Below, one piece after another: positions 1-9,833 of a DNA stretch of 64,000 nucleotides. The translations under genes were made by a program, and so were the position numbers. The notes beneath the pieces are model-generated. The model worked only from the letters and a program-made list of their open reading frames with translations. It was not told the origin of the DNA and searched no databases. This DNA is from Nannocystis exedens (GTDB taxonomy: Bacteria; Myxococcota_A; Polyangia; Nannocystales; Nannocystaceae): NCBI RefSeq assembly GCF_002343915.1, contig NZ_NETK01000001.1:248001-312000 (forward strand). The letters run 5' to 3'. Each line of letters opens with the position of its first letter. The first letter of the stretch is position 1.

Positions 1-437
1 AGCACGATCTGCTCCGGGCTCGTCTTGCCGAGCCGTCGCCCGACCACGTTCACCCCGCTGCCGTAGTCCATCAGCACGACCTCGTACCCGAGCTCGCTCA
101 GCCGATCGGCGCACAGGTCCTGCACCGCCTGCCAGTGCGGCGTCCCGGGCGTGCGCACGTCGGCGATGAACTGCAGGTCCTCGGCGTACGCCGCCGGGTC
201 GATGCAATCCGCCAGCGCCTGCGGCGAGGCAGCGCACGGGTCGGGCTCGCCGGTGGTCGGCTCCGCGGTCGTGCTGCTGCTGGTCGGCGCGACCGTCGTG
301 CCCGTGGTGGGGGTCGTGGTCGTCGTCGCCTCGCCGCTGGTCGTGATCTCGGTCAGCGTAACGTCCCCGCCCGTCTGCCCGCAACCGAGGCCACACACGA
401 GCACGAGCCAGGAGAGCCGCCGCAGGTCGTTCGTCAT
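1..437 (-). CDS. Lipoprotein with Thr-rich linker and start of an M28-like peptidase domain (partial)
   Basis: The gene starts at ATG 437 and runs off the left edge, so only about 145 codons are visible. The N-terminus is a short basic stretch, a hydrophobic core (LSWLVLVCGLGC) and Cys residues that fit a loose lipobox. It is followed by a Thr/Ser/Gly/Pro linker at about residues 25-65. After the linker, the segment DLQFIADVRTPGTPHWQAVQ (about 87-106), then LCADRLSELGYEV and GVNVVGRRLG, matches the opening of secreted M28 zinc aminopeptidases, where a first helix and strand precede the metal ligands. The zinc ligands lie outside the window, so activity cannot be judged. The linker resembles those of the lipoproteins at 8161, 9834 and 19480. 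The peptidase assignment is pattern recognition only. Confidence 0.65.
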   Translation of the reverse strand, partial: MTNDLRRLSWLVLVCGLGCGQTGGDVTLTEITTSGEATTTTTPTTGTTVAPTSSSTTAEPTTGEPDPCAASPQALADCIDPAAYAEDLQFIADVRTPGTPHWQAVQDLCADRLSELGYEVVLMDYGSGVNVVGRRLGKTSPEQIV

Positions 438-843
438 CGCGGCGCGGATCCTACCACGCCGCCCGCGAGGCCAGCGCGTGACCTGACGCCGCGCGATCGC
501 GCAGGCCGGTGCTCCGCGACTGCGCCGCGCCGCTCGTCGCGAGTGGTTCACGGCCCTCGCTTGCGACGGGAGTGACAGCCGCCCCGCGGCGTAGGCCGTC
601 TCGCTCGCAGTCAACCGATCGTCCGCGTCCTCCGTGCCCGTCATCCCGCGCTGCTATGAATCGCGCGACCTCGGCGACACCCCCGACGCGTGCGCCGAGT
701 ACCAGGGCCGCTGGGCCACCACCCGCTCTTGGCCTCCACGGCGCCCGGCACGGCCACCCGATCCCGGCGCTCCCTTCGCCGCCGCGACCATGGCGTTCTT
801 CCGCTCGTTCTGACGCCGCCGGCCGCGTGCTACCCTCGCCGCC
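438..843. other. Intergenic region, no gene recognised
   Basis: About 400 bases separate the divergent starts of the peptidase-like lipoprotein and the GTG-started gene at 844. Open frames here look like GC-driven noise (Arg/Pro/Ala strings). Promoters for both neighbours presumably lie here, but no clear -35/-10 pair was picked out. Confidence 0.5.
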
Positions 844-1773
844 GTGGTCCGCGACCTCGAAGAATTTCGTCGGCTGTACCGCCTCCACATCCCCACGCCC
901 GAGCACGCCGCGTACTACCTCGAGACCCTCGCGCGCTCGCCCCGGTACGCCGATCTGCCGGCGCTCGCCGGGCGCTTCGCCGCCTTCGAGGCGCGCCTGG
1001 CCGCGCAGGGCCTGAGCGTCGCCGACTACCGCCAGCAGCAGCTCCTCGCCCTGCGCGACGAGCTCGCCGCCACCGCCGCGTTTCGCCGCCTGTGCGCCGC
1101 CGCGGTCGGCCCGGCCCCGGCGACCCGTAACCGCCTGTCCGAACAGACAGGTGCATGGTTCGTCTCGCTCGACCTGCGCGAGGCCAACTTCAGCGTCCTC
1201 GCGCTGCACGACGACGAGGGCGCGCTCGGCTCGGGCCCGTGGGTCGAGTTCTGCGCCGCCCGCGGGGTCGACCCCGTGCTCGCCGAGTCCAAGGCCTTCC
1301 GCCAGGCGCTGTTCGGCTACCTCGAGCCGAAGAAGGTCCAGCGCGTGCAGCTCGGCCTGACCGCCGCCCTGGCCGACGACCTCCGCCGCGACGGCCTCGA
1401 GGATCGCGCGATCGCCATGATCTCGCACGACGAGCTGATCCTCGCCTTCCCCGGCGACGATGCCGGCCTCGCCGACCTGCGCGCCCGCCTCGCCCGCCTC
1501 GCCGCCGCCCCGCGGCGCCCGGCCGTCCGCGCCAGCGTGTTCCGCAGCGCCGCCCTCGAGCCGGGCATCGATCTGCGCACGTTCTACGACCTCGCGGGCG
1601 ACGCCCCGCCGGCGCTCCGTCACCGCGCCCTGGTCGGCGTCCCCGGCAACCTGTTCTACGTCTACTTCAAGCGCCACGTGCTCGAAGCCCCGCTCGACCG
1701 CCGCGACCTCTACTTCCGCGTCGAGAACCGCCTGGCCCAATGGGTCGTCGACGACCTCCCGCCCTCCGCGTAG
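844..1773 (+). CDS. Unknown protein with polymerase-palm-like motifs
   Basis: A 309-aa protein from GTG 844, with no signal peptide or membrane segment. I do not recognise the family. A strand-Asp motif, FVSLDLREANFSVLALHD (about residues 106-122), is followed by KAFRQALFGYLEPKK (about 150-164) and then by IAMISHDELILAF (about 190-202). These three resemble, in order, motifs A, B and C of family A DNA polymerases (D-x-S-Q-I-E-L-R, K-x3-FG/YG, HDE). The A-to-C distance (about 85 residues) is much shorter than in true Pol A, so at best it is a minimal or very divergent palm. An 18-base variant of the dispersed hairpin lies in the coding sequence near 1134-1151. Expression as a real gene is likely from codon pattern; the polymerase idea is speculative. 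Confidence 0.6.
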   Translation: MVRDLEEFRRLYRLHIPTPEHAAYYLETLARSPRYADLPALAGRFAAFEARLAAQGLSVADYRQQQLLALRDELAATAAFRRLCAAAVGPAPATRNRLSEQTGAWFVSLDLREANFSVLALHDDEGALGSGPWVEFCAARGVDPVLAESKAFRQALFGYLEPKKVQRVQLGLTAALADDLRRDGLEDRAIAMISHDELILAFPGDDAGLADLRARLARLAAAPRRPAVRASVFRSAALEPGIDLRTFYDLAGDAPPALRHRALVGVPGNLFYVYFKRHVLEAPLDRRDLYFRVENRLAQWVVDDLPPSA

Positions 1774-1936
1774 CCGTCGCGCGGCGGCGCCATGGTATCT
1801 CGCGGGGCCCGCCCCGACTCCTATCATTCGCCGCGCGGTGTAACTTGCAAAGTTGCAGTCGAATGCCGGCCGCGAAGTGACCGACCGGCGGCCCCGCCCT
1901 TGCGCCGGCCCGCAGAGTTGGTCTAGTCCCTGTCGC

Positions 1937-3217
1937 GTGACCCCCGACACCCATCGCGCCATTCACGCCGTCTGGCGGCTCGAGTCGGCCAGGCTGATCG
2001 CCGGGCTCACGCGGTTCGTCCGCGACATCGGCATCGCCGAGGAGCTGGCCCAGGACGCCCTGGTCGCCGCGCTCGAGCAGTGGCCGACCTCGGGGGTGCC
2101 GAAGAACCCGGGCGCGTGGCTCATGACCACCGCCAAGCACCGCGCCATCGACCACCTGCGGCGGGTCGAGCGGCACGACCGCAAGCACATCGAGCTCGGC
2201 CACGCCATCGACGCCCGCCAGGACTCGCCCGCGGCCGTGCTCGACGCGGCGCTCGACGACGACGTCGGCGACGACCTCCTGCGCCTCGTGTTCACCTCGT
2301 GTCACCCGGCGCTGTCGAGCGAGGCCCGCGTCGCGCTGACGCTGCGCCTGCTCGGCGGCCTCACGACGCAGGAGATCGCGCGCGCCTACCTCGTGCCCGA
2401 GCCGACGATCGCCCAGCGGATCGTGCGGGCCAAGCGGACCCTCGCCGAGGAGAACGTGCCCTTCGAGGTCCCGCGCGGCCCCGAGCTGGCCGACCGCCTG
2501 GCCTCGGTGCTCGAGGTCATCTATCTGATCTTCAACGAGGGCTACTCGGCCACCTCCGGCGACGACTGGATGCGGCCGGCCCTGTGCGACGAGGCCCTGC
2601 GCCTCGGCCGGATCCTCGCCCAGCTGATGCCGAACGAGCCCGAGGTCCACGGCCTGGTCGCGCTGATGGAGTTCCAGGCCTCGCGGTCGCGCGCGCGCGT
2701 CGGCCCCGGCGGCCAGCCGGTCCTGCTCAACGAGCAGAACCGTGCGCTGTGGGACCGGCTCCTCATCCGCCGCGGCCTGGCCGCGCTCGAGCGCGTCGAC
2801 GCCCTCGGCGGCGCGCGCGGCCCCTACGCCCTGCAGGCCGCGATCGCCGCCTGCCACGCCCGCGCGCTCACCCCCGAGGCCACCGACTGGACCACGATCG
2901 CGGCGCTCTACGCCGCTCTCTACCAGCTCTCGCCCTCGCCGGTCATCGAGCTCAACCGCGCCGTCGCCGTCGCCATGGCCGAGGGTCCGGCGGCCGGCCT
3001 GGCGATCGTCGACCGCCTCACGAACGAGCCCGCCCTCGCCCGCTACCACCTGCTCCCCGGCGTGCGCGGCGACTTTTTGTTCAAGCTCGGGCGCTTCGCC
3101 GAGGCCCGCGTCGAGCTCGAGCGCGCCGCCTCGCTGACCCGCAACGCCCGCGAGCGCGACCTCCTGCGCGAGCGCGTCGCCGCCTGCGACCGCGCCCTCG
3201 CCGGCGGATCGACCTGA
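1937..3217 (+). CDS. ECF42-type RNA polymerase sigma factor with long C-terminal extension
   Basis: The likely start is GTG 1937 (VTPDTHRAIHAVWRLESARL), giving 426 aa; an in-frame ATG at 1853 would add 28 residues that do not look like protein. Sigma region 2 is seen in RFVRDIGIAEELAQDALVAA and NPGAWLMTTAKHRAIDHLRR. Region 4 is seen in LLGGLTTQEIARAYLVPEPT and IAQRIVRAKRTL. About 230 further residues follow, beginning YLIFNEGYSATSGDDW and containing NEQNRALWDRLLIRRG, typical of the DUF6596/TPR-like extension of the ECF42 group. In that group the extension is thought to replace an anti-sigma factor, and the gene often sits beside a YCII (DGPF) gene. No YCII gene is seen here, so its target regulon cannot be read from context. 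Confidence 0.9.
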   Translation: MTPDTHRAIHAVWRLESARLIAGLTRFVRDIGIAEELAQDALVAALEQWPTSGVPKNPGAWLMTTAKHRAIDHLRRVERHDRKHIELGHAIDARQDSPAAVLDAALDDDVGDDLLRLVFTSCHPALSSEARVALTLRLLGGLTTQEIARAYLVPEPTIAQRIVRAKRTLAEENVPFEVPRGPELADRLASVLEVIYLIFNEGYSATSGDDWMRPALCDEALRLGRILAQLMPNEPEVHGLVALMEFQASRSRARVGPGGQPVLLNEQNRALWDRLLIRRGLAALERVDALGGARGPYALQAAIAACHARALTPEATDWTTIAALYAALYQLSPSPVIELNRAVAVAMAEGPAAGLAIVDRLTNEPALARYHLLPGVRGDFLFKLGRFAEARVELERAASLTRNARERDLLRERVAACDRALAGGST

Positions 3218-3259
3218 TCGCCGAATCAGCAGGGCGCGCGGCGAATGGTGGCACCGCGC

Positions 3260-4141
3260 TCAGCGGCTCGCCATCGGCGCGATCCGCAGCTTGCGCAGCG
3301 CCAGGGCGTGGGCGATCCCGTCCTGCAGCGAGCTCAGGGTCTTGAGGCTCGACAGCTCGACGCCGAGGCCGACGATCGTCTGCGCCACCCCCGGCGACAG
3401 CCCGACCAGCAGCAGCTGCGCCCCGAGCAGCCGCACCGCCTGACTGGTGCGGATGACGAGCTGCGCCGCCTCGCTGTCGAACAGCGGCACCCCCGAGATG
3501 TCGACGATCACCACGCTCGCGCGCGACTCGCCGATCGCGTGGAGCAGCCGCTCGGTCAGCAGCTGCGCGCGCTGGGCGTCGAACAGCCCGACCAGCGGCA
3601 CCACCACGATGCCTTCGTACACCGGCGCGACCGGGGTCGACGCCTGGCGGATGACGTCGAGCAGGCGCGTCTTCTCCTCGAAGGCCGCCCTGAGCTCCTC
3701 GAGCTGCGACTCGAGCTGACGCACCTCGAGCTGCGCCGCCTGCTCCTGGAACGTCTGCTCGCGCTGGGCCACGAACCGCATCGCCCCGACCAGGACCAGC
3801 TGGAACAGCCAGTCCTCGACGCGCTGGCGCTCCGCCGGCGCGGCCTCGGTCGCCGCGGCCAGCACCAGGGCGCGCAGCGTCGTCGTCAGGTGGCGCAGGT
3901 CGGCGTAGCCGAGCGACCCCGAGAATCGCCGGACCAGCGCCGACATCGCCTCGCGCCCGGCCGTGTCCTTGCCGCTCGCCAGATCGGCGGCGAGCGCCGC
4001 GATCACGCCGTCGGCCACGGCCTCGCAAGCGGCCCTGCCGGCGCTGCGGAACACGCTCCCGGCGCGGCGACCCAGGCCCTCCGCCAGCGCCGCGGTCAGG
4101 CCCGCCCGCTCGCGCTCGATCCACTCGAATGGCGTATGCAT
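3260..4141 (-). CDS. RsbR-family STAS protein (stressosome-like)
   Basis: A 293-aa cytoplasmic protein. Residues about 1-130 form an all-helical N-terminal sensor-like domain; 130-165 is a Glu/Gln-rich coiled linker (QEQAAQLEVRQLESQLEELR). Residues about 172-285 are a STAS domain: VYEGIVVVPLVGLFDAQRAQ, then VVIVDISGVPLFDSEAAQLV. In Bacillus RsbR proteins the equivalent of Ser223 (in FDS) is phosphorylated by the RsbT kinase. The C-terminal GVELSSLKTLSSLQDGI also matches the RsbR pattern. No RsbS, RsbT or RsbX homologue lies in the window, so partners must be elsewhere. The 172-aa gene upstream ends 19 bases before this start, so the two probably form an operon. Confidence 0.85.
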   Translation of the reverse strand: MHTPFEWIERERAGLTAALAEGLGRRAGSVFRSAGRAACEAVADGVIAALAADLASGKDTAGREAMSALVRRFSGSLGYADLRHLTTTLRALVLAAATEAAPAERQRVEDWLFQLVLVGAMRFVAQREQTFQEQAAQLEVRQLESQLEELRAAFEEKTRLLDVIRQASTPVAPVYEGIVVVPLVGLFDAQRAQLLTERLLHAIGESRASVVIVDISGVPLFDSEAAQLVIRTSQAVRLLGAQLLLVGLSPGVAQTIVGLGVELSSLKTLSSLQDGIAHALALRKLRIAPMASR

Positions 4142-4160
4142 CGTCGAACCGCCGTCCGCA

Positions 4161-4679
4161 TCAGAAGCTGACCAGATACGTGCAGGACAGGGCGCCCTCG
4201 TCCATGCAGCCGCCCGCGCCGTGCTCGACCAGCGCCGGCGCGCCGACGCGCGAGCAGCAGCCCTCGATGATGCCGATGTTGAGCGGGCACGGCCCGAGCG
4301 AGGTCCACACCAGGGTCGCGCTGTTGTCGTCGTCGAATTCGCAGGTGATGCAGCCCATGTCGGCGGCGCGGGCGTTCATGCGATACGCCGCGTCGAGGCC
4401 CATCAGCAGGCTCTTCACGTCGTCGAGGCCGGGCGGGAACGGGGCCGCCTCGATCATCTTCTTGCCGACCGCGATCATCGCCCCGCGGCCGATCTTCTCG
4501 TAGATGGCGAAGTAGATGTCCATCGCCCAGTTGATGTCGTACCAGCGCGTCGGATCGATGCGATCGACGCCGGCGTCGCGCAGCACCTTCTGCACGAGCG
4601 CCTGGGAATGGCCCAAGCCGAGCAAGAAGGAATAGAGCGCGGCGCCGTTGTACTCTCCGCCCGACTTGCTGGCTCGCAT
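4161..4679 (-). CDS. Small conserved-looking protein, possible sensor domain (V4R/HNOB-like fold suspected)
   Basis: A 172-aa protein, soluble, no signal peptide. I cannot name it with certainty. The layout is an N-terminal helical part (LYSFLLGLGHSQALVQKVL), IGRGAMIAVGKKMIEAAPFP, LMGLDAAYRMNARAADMG, then strands, PLNIGIIEGCCSRVG, and a final ALSCTYLVSF with several Cys. This recalls the small ligand-binding V4R/heme-NO-binding type domains and the DUF2378-like proteins common in myxobacteria. It sits directly upstream of the RsbR/STAS gene on the same strand (19-base gap), which suggests it feeds a signal to that protein. Both the fold and the function are inference. Confidence 0.6.
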   Translation of the reverse strand: MRASKSGGEYNGAALYSFLLGLGHSQALVQKVLRDAGVDRIDPTRWYDINWAMDIYFAIYEKIGRGAMIAVGKKMIEAAPFPPGLDDVKSLLMGLDAAYRMNARAADMGCITCEFDDDNSATLVWTSLGPCPLNIGIIEGCCSRVGAPALVEHGAGGCMDEGALSCTYLVSF

Positions 4680-5202
4680 GAGTCCTCCGCCTGATGGACA
4701 TCACCGCGCGACCGGACGTCTCGAAGCACCGAGAGCGCGCGCAGGACGCTACCGTGTACCGCGAACCGCGCCCCACTGTCCAGCTCGCTGGCTCCACGCC
4801 GTTCGTCGGCCTCTTCAATTGACTGACGGAAGTCGGGATGCGACCGCAAGGATGTCCCCCGATGCGGCGGCGGGGGGGCGGCCCCGCCGCCATGCATCGA
4901 TGATCCGCGGTGACGACGTCGCCGCGAGACCTCCCCAATCGCGCGACGTCCCGCGTCGGAACGCGTTCCAGCGCCGCCTCCGGGGCCGCGTGGGCGCGTG
5001 TGCCGAAGCGCCGCACCCGCCGCCGCGCGCGCGTGGGACAGCGCGCCGCGAATGAACGTCGATTCACAGCATCGCTCGCGCGACGGTCCTGACGCCTCGC
5101 GGTCGCCGTGAGCGAATGCCCCGTCGATTCGCACCACACGCATGATTGCGGGTCCCACCATTTGCGCGCCGCGAATCCCCGCGGGTGCGATGATTCGCCC
5201 GC
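4680..5202. other. Intergenic region, no gene recognised
   Basis: About 520 bases upstream of the small sensor-like gene and downstream of the nitronate monooxygenase-like gene. Open frames here are Arg/Pro-rich noise. No terminator with a T-run was found. Confidence 0.5.
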
Positions 5203-6243
5203 TCACGCCGCCAGCCCCGCCTCGCGCACCAGCGACGCCACCAGCTCGCCCGCCGGCAGCGCGCGACAGAGGGGCGCGCCCTGCCCGGCCCACAGCTGCA
5301 TGAGGTCCGCCCGTCCCTGCGCCGCCGCGGCCGCGCGGATGTCTCGCGTCAACCCCTGCTGCTGCGGGAACGGGGCCGCCTCGACGGCCGCGAACGCCTC
5401 GCTGAAGCGGTTGCGGACGCCACGCGCCGGTCGGCCGCTGAACGCCCGCGTCACCGTCGTGCGCCACGCCGTCGCCAGCGCGGCGCGGTGGGCCTCGGGG
5501 GTCCCGGCCTCGGGGCAATTCATGAACGCGGTGCCGAGCTGCACCGCCGCCGCGCCGAGGTCGAGCATCGCCCGGATCGCGCGACCGTCCATGATCCCGC
5601 CGGCCGCGATCACCGGCACCTGCACGCGGCCCGCGATCTGGGGCACCAGCGCGATCGTGCCGACCAGCCCGTCCTCGAACGAGCCGAGGAAGGTCCCGCG
5701 ATGACCCCCGGCCTCGGCTCCTTGCGCGCACACGGCGTCGACCCCGAGCGAGGCCAGCACCACCGCCTCCTCGACCGTCGTCGCCGTCCCGATCACCGCG
5801 ATCGACCGCGCGTGCAGGGCCTCGATCTGGGCCCGCGTCGGCGCCCCGAACGTGAAGCTGAACACCGCCGGCCGGATCCGCAGCACCGCCTCGAGCTGCG
5901 CCGCGAACTCCGGCGCCGCGCGGCCCGGCGGCGGCGTCGTGGGCAGCCCGAGCTCGCGGCGGAACTCGGCCAGGAGCGGCGACACGCGCGCCGCCGCGGC
6001 CGGATCGTCGGGCGCGTCGGCGCGGACGAACAGGTTGAGCGCGAACGGCTGCGACGTCAGCGACCGCAGCTTCGCCGCCGCGGCCTCGATCTCCGCCGGC
6101 GTCATGTAGGCGCAGCCGAGCGAGCCGAGCCCGCCGGCGTTCGACACCGCGGCCGCGAGCTCGGGCGTGTCGGGTCCGCCGGCCATCGGCGCCTGTACGA
6201 TCGGCCATCTCGTCGGCAAAGCGGTCGTTCGTGCGTGCGTCAT
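5203..6243 (-). CDS. Nitronate monooxygenase-like FMN flavoprotein
   Basis: A 346-aa protein read from ATG 6243 (MTHARTTALPTRWPIVQAPM). A TIM-barrel 2-nitropropane dioxygenase/enoyl reductase (FabK-like) family member. The opening PIVQAPMAGG and NAGGLGSLGCAYM are the N-terminal FMN-contact motifs. CAQGAEAGGHRG contains the conserved catalytic His (about residue 181), and IAAGGIMDGRAIR plus LGAAAVQLGTAFM form the phosphate-binding part. It would oxidise nitronates or reduce an enoyl-type substrate; the sequence does not decide. The open frame continues far upstream through the opposite-strand luciferase gene, but that extension is a shadow. It is divergent from the monooxygenase at 6355 with 111 bases between starts. 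Confidence 0.9.
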   Translation of the reverse strand: MTHARTTALPTRWPIVQAPMAGGPDTPELAAAVSNAGGLGSLGCAYMTPAEIEAAAAKLRSLTSQPFALNLFVRADAPDDPAAAARVSPLLAEFRRELGLPTTPPPGRAAPEFAAQLEAVLRIRPAVFSFTFGAPTRAQIEALHARSIAVIGTATTVEEAVVLASLGVDAVCAQGAEAGGHRGTFLGSFEDGLVGTIALVPQIAGRVQVPVIAAGGIMDGRAIRAMLDLGAAAVQLGTAFMNCPEAGTPEAHRAALATAWRTTVTRAFSGRPARGVRNRFSEAFAAVEAAPFPQQQGLTRDIRAAAAAQGRADLMQLWAGQGAPLCRALPAGELVASLVREAGLAA

Positions 6244-6354
6244 CGGCGACGATGATGCATCACCCTCGGGCGCACGCCCACGACAAACTCTTCCGCTTTC
6301 GCGGCGACCGGTGCGATTCGGGCCTGCGGCCGGCGCATCGCGTAAGGTGAGCGC

Positions 6355-7359
<1,005 letters not shown>

Positions 7360-7364
7360 TCCTC

Positions 7365-8111
7365 ATGCCCACCGCGAACGTCGCCGCCGATCACTACGAG
7401 CTGTACTACTGGCCGGGGATCCCCGGGCGCGGCGAGTTCGTGCGCCTCGTGTGCGAGGACGCCGGCGCGCCCTACCTCGACGTCGCCCGCCGGCCCGCCT
7501 CCGAGGGCGGCGGCGAGGCGGCCGTCGTCCGCGCGCTCGAGTCGCTGCCCGGCCTGCCCGCCTTCGCCCCGCCGATCCTCCGCGTCGGAGCGCTGGTGAT
7601 CGCCCAGACCGCCAACATCTGCGGCTTCCTCGGCGATCGCCACGACCTGTCCCCGGGGACAGAAGGCGGCCGCGCCCAGGCCATGCAGCTGCAGCTCACG
7701 ATCAGCGACCTCGTCGCCGAGGTCCACGACACGCACCACCCGATCTCCACCGCGCAGTACTACGAGGAGCAGCGCGACGCCGCGAAGCTGCGCGCCGCCG
7801 CCTTCCGCGACCAGCGGATGCCCAAGTTCCTCGGCTACTTCGACCGCGCGCTGCAAAGTAGCGGCGGCCCGTGGCTGCTCGGCGACGCCTGCTGCCACGC
7901 CGACCTGTCGCTGCTGCAGGCCCTGCTCGGCCTCGAGTACGCGTTCCCGCGCGCGTTCGCCCGCCAGGCGCGCCGCGTGCCCGAGCTGCTGCGCCTGCGC
8001 GACCGCGTCGCCGAGCGGCCGCGGATCGCCGCCTACCTCGCGTCGCCGCGCCGGCAGGCCTTCAACGAGCACGGCATCTTCCGCCGCTACCCCGAGCTCG
8101 ACGCCGCCTGA
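7365..8111 (+). CDS. Glutathione S-transferase family protein
   Basis: A 248-aa protein from ATG 7365. The N-terminal thioredoxin-like domain starts YELYYWPGIPGRGEFVRLVC, with Tyr residues in the place of the catalytic Tyr of sigma/mu-like GSTs. FAPPILRVGALVIAQTANIC covers the cis-Pro and the Glu/Gln-Thr glutathione contact region (the usual Glu-Ser is replaced by QT). The helical C-terminal domain ends with CCHADLSLLQALLGLEYAFP, where ADL is the N-capping Asp motif of GSTs. A dispersed hairpin copy (7645-7664) is embedded in frame at about residues 94-100. It follows the luciferase-like gene by 5 bases. Confidence 0.9.
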   Translation: MPTANVAADHYELYYWPGIPGRGEFVRLVCEDAGAPYLDVARRPASEGGGEAAVVRALESLPGLPAFAPPILRVGALVIAQTANICGFLGDRHDLSPGTEGGRAQAMQLQLTISDLVAEVHDTHHPISTAQYYEEQRDAAKLRAAAFRDQRMPKFLGYFDRALQSSGGPWLLGDACCHADLSLLQALLGLEYAFPRAFARQARRVPELLRLRDRVAERPRIAAYLASPRRQAFNEHGIFRRYPELDAA

Positions 8112-8138
8112 GCGCCGCGACGGAGCGGCGCCCCTCGT

Positions 8139-8158
8139 ACCTGTCCGCGGGGACAGGT
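8139..8158. repeat. Dispersed hairpin element, perfect copy between convergent genes
   Basis: Two exact 8-base arms, ACCTGTCC and GGACAGGT, with loop GCGG. It sits in the 49-base gap between the GST stop and the lipoprotein stop. A perfect hairpin between convergent genes could help end transcription, but there is no T-run. It belongs to the family described in the findings. Confidence 0.8.
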
Positions 8159-8160
8159 CG

Positions 8161-9612
8161 TCACGGCGTGTAACTCGGCAGCTCGACCACGTACGTGTCG
8201 ACCGTCCCGCCGCCGCCCCAGTCGCTGCCGAACAGGATCCGCGTCCCGCTCGGGCTCGGCACCGCCGTCGGGGCGGCCCAGTACGGCTCGCCGATCTGCA
8301 TGTTGTGGTGCCCCCAGCTGCGATGACGGCCCGCGCGGCACACCTGCCCGGTGTTCGTGTCGGCGAGCAGGAGCTCGAGGTCGAGGAGCCCCTGCCCGGC
8401 GGGGTCGCCGATCGTCGACACCACCACCCAGCCGGGTCGGTGGATCGCCAGCGCCGAGATGTGCCCCGCGGGCGGATACGGGTAGCCCGTCTTCGGCCCG
8501 ACGATCACCTTCGAGGTCCCGTCGGTCAGGTCCCAGGTCACGAGCATGCCGATGTCGTCGTTGCCGCCCGGGCCCGCGTCGTAGACCACGCCGTTCCACG
8601 TGTCGTGCCCGTTGGTGAGCCGCCCGAGCGACGCGTGGCCCCACGGCTCGGCCAGGTCGAGGGTGCGCAGCACGTTCAACGCCGGATCGGTGACCCGGCC
8701 GGTGTCGCTCAGGTACGCCAGCGCGCCGCTGGGCGCGACCTGGGCCGGGTTCTCGCCGAGCGTCTGCTGGCCGAGCACCGAGTTCGTGGCGACGTCGAAC
8801 ACGAACACCTGGTCGTCGCAGCCGAGACCGAGGCGGTCGGAGTCCCACGACGAGAACAGCGGGTCGCTCCCGGCGCTGACCGGGCCGCCGCAAAAATCGA
8901 AGGTGTGGACCGGCTCCTCGACCTCGGTGTCGACGTCGAAGCGCACCAGCGTCTTGCCATGCACGTAGAGCACGATCGACGGCTCCGAGCCGTGCCAGTA
9001 GAACTGCTCGAGGTCCGGCGGCGCGATCGGCAGGCTCTTCAGCGGCTCGTAGGTCTCGCCGTCGTAGAGCAGGTGGCCCTTCGAGACGTCGTAGAGGATG
9101 AGCCGCGTCTCGTCCGTGTTCCACGCCGCGATCGTGCTGTACGCCGGCTTGATCACCGGATTTTCGCCCACCGGCTCGACGCTGGTGATGCGCCGGATCG
9201 TCGTCCCGAACTCCGCGTCCACCACCGCCTCGCCGAGCCCCGGTTTGGCGAGCGGCGTCATCGGCCGGTCCATCAGATCCTGCACCAGCCCGGCGCACAG
9301 ATCCGGCGGCTCGGCCTCGCCGGTCGTGTTCGCGGTCGTCTCGCCGGGGTCGGTCGTCTCGCCGACGCCCGTCGTCGTCGTCGTCGTCGGCGGCGCGCCC
9401 GTCGTCGGCCCGACCGTGTCACTGCCGGTGCTCGCCGTCGTCGGCTCTGTCCCCGTCGACAGGCTCGCCTCGCTCGTGCCCGTCCCCGTCGTCGTGCTCG
9501 CCGGCCCGGTCGTGGCGCCGTCGTCGGTGCTCCCGCTGCCGCCGCCACCACCACCGCAGGCCGAAGCCCAGCCGACCAGCATCATCCACCCGTACCTCGA
9601 AGCGAAGCGCAT
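8161..9612 (-). CDS. Secreted lipoprotein with Thr-rich linker and beta-propeller-like domain
   Basis: A 483-aa protein from ATG 9612. The signal peptide is MRFASRYGWMMLVGWASAC with Cys19 as the lipidated residue. Residues about 20-100 are a low-complexity Gly/Ser/Thr linker. The rest looks like a WD40/TolB-type propeller with repeated strand pairs such as TRLILYDVSKGHLLYDGETY, LVRFDVDTEVEEPVHTF and DDQVFVFDVATNSVLGQQTL. The segment GHHNMQIGEPYWAAPTAVPS near the end resembles the last blade of oligogalacturonate-lyase-like propellers, but enzyme residues were not identified. It is likely anchored to the outer membrane. Function unknown. Confidence 0.75.
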   Translation of the reverse strand: MRFASRYGWMMLVGWASACGGGGGGSGSTDDGATTGPASTTTGTGTSEASLSTGTEPTTASTGSDTVGPTTGAPPTTTTTTGVGETTDPGETTANTTGEAEPPDLCAGLVQDLMDRPMTPLAKPGLGEAVVDAEFGTTIRRITSVEPVGENPVIKPAYSTIAAWNTDETRLILYDVSKGHLLYDGETYEPLKSLPIAPPDLEQFYWHGSEPSIVLYVHGKTLVRFDVDTEVEEPVHTFDFCGGPVSAGSDPLFSSWDSDRLGLGCDDQVFVFDVATNSVLGQQTLGENPAQVAPSGALAYLSDTGRVTDPALNVLRTLDLAEPWGHASLGRLTNGHDTWNGVVYDAGPGGNDDIGMLVTWDLTDGTSKVIVGPKTGYPYPPAGHISALAIHRPGWVVVSTIGDPAGQGLLDLELLLADTNTGQVCRAGRHRSWGHHNMQIGEPYWAAPTAVPSPSGTRILFGSDWGGGGTVDTYVVELPSYTP

Positions 9613-9713
9613 CGCGCCAAGCTATCACGACGGGCCGTGCGATCGCGCCACGCGCCGGAGCGCGCCCGCCTTGACCGCGCCGCGAGGTCGCGCGTCCACA
9701 CATTGCCTTCAGG

Positions 9714-9733
9714 ACATGCTCTCGGAGACAGGG
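9714..9733. repeat. Degenerate dispersed hairpin element
   Basis: ACATGCTC, loop TCGG, AGACAGGG: a mismatched member of the 20-base hairpin family, in the 221-base gap between two lipoprotein genes (9613-9833). Nothing else is recognised in that gap. Confidence 0.5.
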
Positions 9734-9833
9734 CGCCTGCGAGCGATCGAGCCGGACTGCGAGCGGCGGACGGCCGTGGCGACGCCTGCGGCCCGGGGAG
9801 CGCGATCGCGGGCGAGCGAGACCGTCGCGGCGG

